Assembly: GCA_031259195.1 (NCBI GenBank)
Contig: JAIRLR010000124.1
Coordinates: 1 to 8,242 of the forward strand
Reading direction: 5' to 3'
Source: Streptococcaceae bacterium
Lineage (GTDB): Bacteria; Bacillota; Bacilli; Lactobacillales; Streptococcaceae
DNA: 8,242 nucleotides
The translations under genes and the position numbers were made by a program. Of the stretch, positions 7,074-8,242 are shown piece by piece; the first letter of the stretch is position 1, and every line of letters begins with the position of its first letter. A model generated the notes under the pieces. The model saw nothing but the letters and a program-made list of their open reading frames with translations. It made no database searches and was not told the DNA's origin.

Positions 7074-7109
7074 TTTATAAAACAATCAGTTAAATAATTG
7101 TTTTATAAA
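7074..7109. promoter_or_regulatory. 13-bp perfect inverted repeat upstream of ptsH
   Basis: Arms TTTATAAAACAAT (7074-7086) and ATTGTTTTATAAA (7097-7109), loop of 10. It is not part of the repeat family. The right arm overlaps the candidate -35 of ptsH (7098-7103), which fits an operator. It could also be a weak terminator for either direction, but no T-run follows on the plus strand. Confidence 0.45.
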
Positions 7110-7126
7110 TTAATTAATGCTATAGT
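7098..7126 (+). promoter_or_regulatory. Candidate promoter of ptsHI
   Basis: An extended -10, TGC then TATAGT (7121-7126, 5 of 6 to consensus), lies 17 bp after a poor -35, TTGTTT (7098-7103). The predicted start near 7133 gives a leader of about 80 nt. Confidence 0.5.
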
Positions 7127-7133
7127 CAATACT

Positions 7134-7180
7134 TGTAAAGGGTTTTTAGGGTGTTTTTAGTAACTTTTTGTAAGCCCTAA
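7134..7180 (+). promoter_or_regulatory. ptsH leader: weak cre-like site and stem-loop
   Basis: TGTAAAGGGTTTTT, from about 7135, matches the CcpA cre consensus at about 10 of 14 positions but lacks the central CG, so it is doubtful. TTAGGG (7146-7151) and CCCTAA (7175-7180) can pair over a 23-nt loop ahead of the AAGGAG (7198-7203) ribosome site. No known riboswitch is recognised. Confidence 0.25.
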
Positions 7181-7213
7181 CATATACGTTTTATATTAAG
7201 GAGTAAGATATTT

Positions 7214-7483
7214 ATGACAATTTCAAAAGAATTTCACATTATAGCGGAGACTGGAATTCATGCTCGTCCAGCAACTTTATTGGTACAGGCGGCATCAAAG
7301 TTTTCTTCTGAAGCTAATTTAGAATACAAAGGAAAGAGCGTTAATTTGAAATCTATCATGGGCGTTATGTCTTTGGGCGTTGGTCAAGATGTCGATGTAA
7401 AAATTTCTGTAGAAGGTGCAGATGAGACAGGGGCAATGGCAGGTATTGAGGAAGTTATGGTGAAAGAAGGCTTGTCTAATTAA
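7214..7483 (+). CDS. ptsH: Phosphocarrier protein HPr
   Basis: Small cytoplasmic phosphocarrier of the phosphoenolpyruvate:sugar phosphotransferase system. It takes phosphate from enzyme I and passes it to sugar-specific EIIA domains. The 89-aa product has the active-site motif TGIHARPA with His16 (His15 without the initiator Met) and the regulatory motif [11 protein letters not shown] with Ser47 (Ser46 in usual numbering). That serine is the target of HPr kinase, which in Firmicutes makes HPr a CcpA corepressor and so links PTS activity to catabolite repression. AAGGAG lies 10 nt before ATG. The gene is preceded by an extended -10 promoter candidate and a leader of about 80 nt. ptsI follows with no intergenic base. 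Length and sequence are standard for lactic acid bacteria. Confidence 0.98.
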   Translation: MTISKEFHIIAETGIHARPATLLVQAASKFSSEANLEYKGKSVNLKSIMGVMSLGVGQDVDVKISVEGADETGAMAGIEEVMVKEGLSN

Positions 7484-8242
7484 ATGAAAAAGCTAAAAGG
7501 AATTGCCGCTAGTGATGGTGTTGCAGTTGCGAAAGTTTATTTACTTGTTCCGCCAGATCTGTCTTTTAAAAAGATGGTTGTGGATGATACGGATCAAGAA
7601 GAATCACGTTTTGATGCTGCTTTAGCGGCATCAAAAATTGATTTGCAGGACATTCGTGAAAAAGCAGCTCAATTACTAGGTGATGCAGAAGCTCAGGTGT
7701 TTGATGCCCATTTAATGGTTCTAGCTGATCCGACAATGATTGATGATATCAAGTCAAAGATTCGAGCAGAGAAGGTCAATGCAGAAACAGCTTTAAAAAA
7801 TATTACTGATGGATATATAAGTCTTTTTGAAAACATGGATGATAACGCTTACATGAAAGAGCGTGCAGCGGACATTCATGATGTTACTAAGCGTGTTTTA
7901 GCTCATTTGTTAGGTGCCAAGTTGCCTGATCCGACAATGATTGATGAGGAAGTAGTTGTAGTTGCTCATGACTTAACACCGTCTGATACGGCGCAGCTTA
8001 ATCGCAAATTTGTGAAAGCTTTTGTAACAGATATTGGTGGAAGTACTTCGCATTCAGTGATTATGGCCAGATCTCTTGAAATTCCAGCAGTTGTAGGAAC
8101 TAATAATATTACTTCTTTGGTAAAAAAAGGCGATTTTGTTGCTGTTAATGGTCTAAGTGGTAAAGTGGTTGTTAATCCAACTTCTGCTGAAAAAGATGAT
8201 TTTTTAGCAGAAGGTAAGAAGTTCTTGACACAAAAAGCTGAG
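7484..8242 (+). CDS. ptsI: PTS enzyme I (phosphoenolpyruvate-protein phosphotransferase), 5' part
   Basis: Enzyme I takes phosphate from phosphoenolpyruvate onto a histidine and passes it to HPr; cytoplasmic. The window holds the first 253 codons, open to the last base, of a protein normally about 570-575 aa. The start [21 protein letters not shown] is the standard enzyme I N-terminus. The HPr-binding helical domain follows, then [11 protein letters not shown] (164-174) and the phospho-histidine segment [26 protein letters not shown] region with His190. The residue two after the GG is Ser where most enzymes I I know have Arg (GGRTSH). ATG directly follows the ptsH TAA. The nearest SD-like AGAAGG is 13 nt upstream inside ptsH, so translational coupling is likely. 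A 22-bp perfect direct repeat inside the gene encodes DPTMID twice. The C-terminal PEP-binding barrel lies outside the window. Confidence 0.96.
   Translation, partial: MKKLKGIAASDGVAVAKVYLLVPPDLSFKKMVVDDTDQEESRFDAALAASKIDLQDIREKAAQLLGDAEAQVFDAHLMVLADPTMIDDIKSKIRAEKVNAETALKNITDGYISLFENMDDNAYMKERAADIHDVTKRVLAHLLGAKLPDPTMIDEEVVVVAHDLTPSDTAQLNRKFVKAFVTDIGGSTSHSVIMARSLEIPAVVGTNNITSLVKKGDFVAVNGLSGKVVVNPTSAEKDDFLAEGKKFLTQKAE

Noticed and set aside
1..8242. CRISPR array or phage/defence system
   Set aside because: There is no regularly spaced short repeat with unique spacers, and all identified genes are core functions.

Overview
The window is low-GC DNA from a Gram-positive bacterium of the lactic acid bacteria type (Lactobacillales). 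The evidence is an HPr that carries both the phospho-histidine and the regulatory serine of Firmicutes, AGGAG-type ribosome binding sites, a glucose-6-phosphate dehydrogenase closely resembling the Leuconostoc type, and an LCP-family cell-wall protein. The presence of zwf fits a heterofermentative or pentose-phosphate lifestyle. I cannot name the species from the sequence alone.

Layout. On the minus strand, zwf (4256 down to 2748) is followed 25 nt later by alaS (2722 down to 86), apparently one transcript. On the plus strand, an LCP-family (LytR-CpsA-Psr) gene (4795-6099) is followed 11 nt later by lepB, type I signal peptidase (6111-6719). A separate plus-strand unit begins with ptsH (7214-7483) and the abutting ptsI (from 7484, cut by the window end). 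All five complete genes and the partial one look intact. They are housekeeping or core-metabolic: tRNA charging, entry to the oxidative pentose phosphate route, attachment of polymers to the wall, removal of signal peptides, and the general proteins of PTS sugar uptake.

The unusual content is between the genes. Four intergenic stretches (about 1-80, 4285-4446, 4630-4776 and 6717-7056) can be aligned with each other and form one family of small non-coding elements with no transposase. They share an inverted terminal motif close to AAGAACCTGTTAAC, two alternative sub-terminal blocks (here called alpha and beta), and internal cores. They also carry a recurrent hairpin cassette whose apical part contains TTGTAATCAA; it occurs once in the first element and twice in the last, and is absent from the second. 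The second element has a perfect 33-bp inverted repeat and lies in the probable leader of zwf. The third lies in the probable leader of the LCP gene. The first and fourth start at or within a few bases of the stop codons of alaS and lepB, in the same orientation relative to the gene, and the fourth includes a terminator-like hairpin. The elements may therefore act as mobile or formerly mobile repeats that have become 3' ends and leaders of transcripts.

The two long gene-free stretches are 4257-4794 (two repeat elements plus a 180-nt AT-rich promoter region) and 6720-7213 (the fourth repeat element, then the ptsH promoter and leader). I saw no tRNA, rRNA, CRISPR array, T-box or other known riboswitch.
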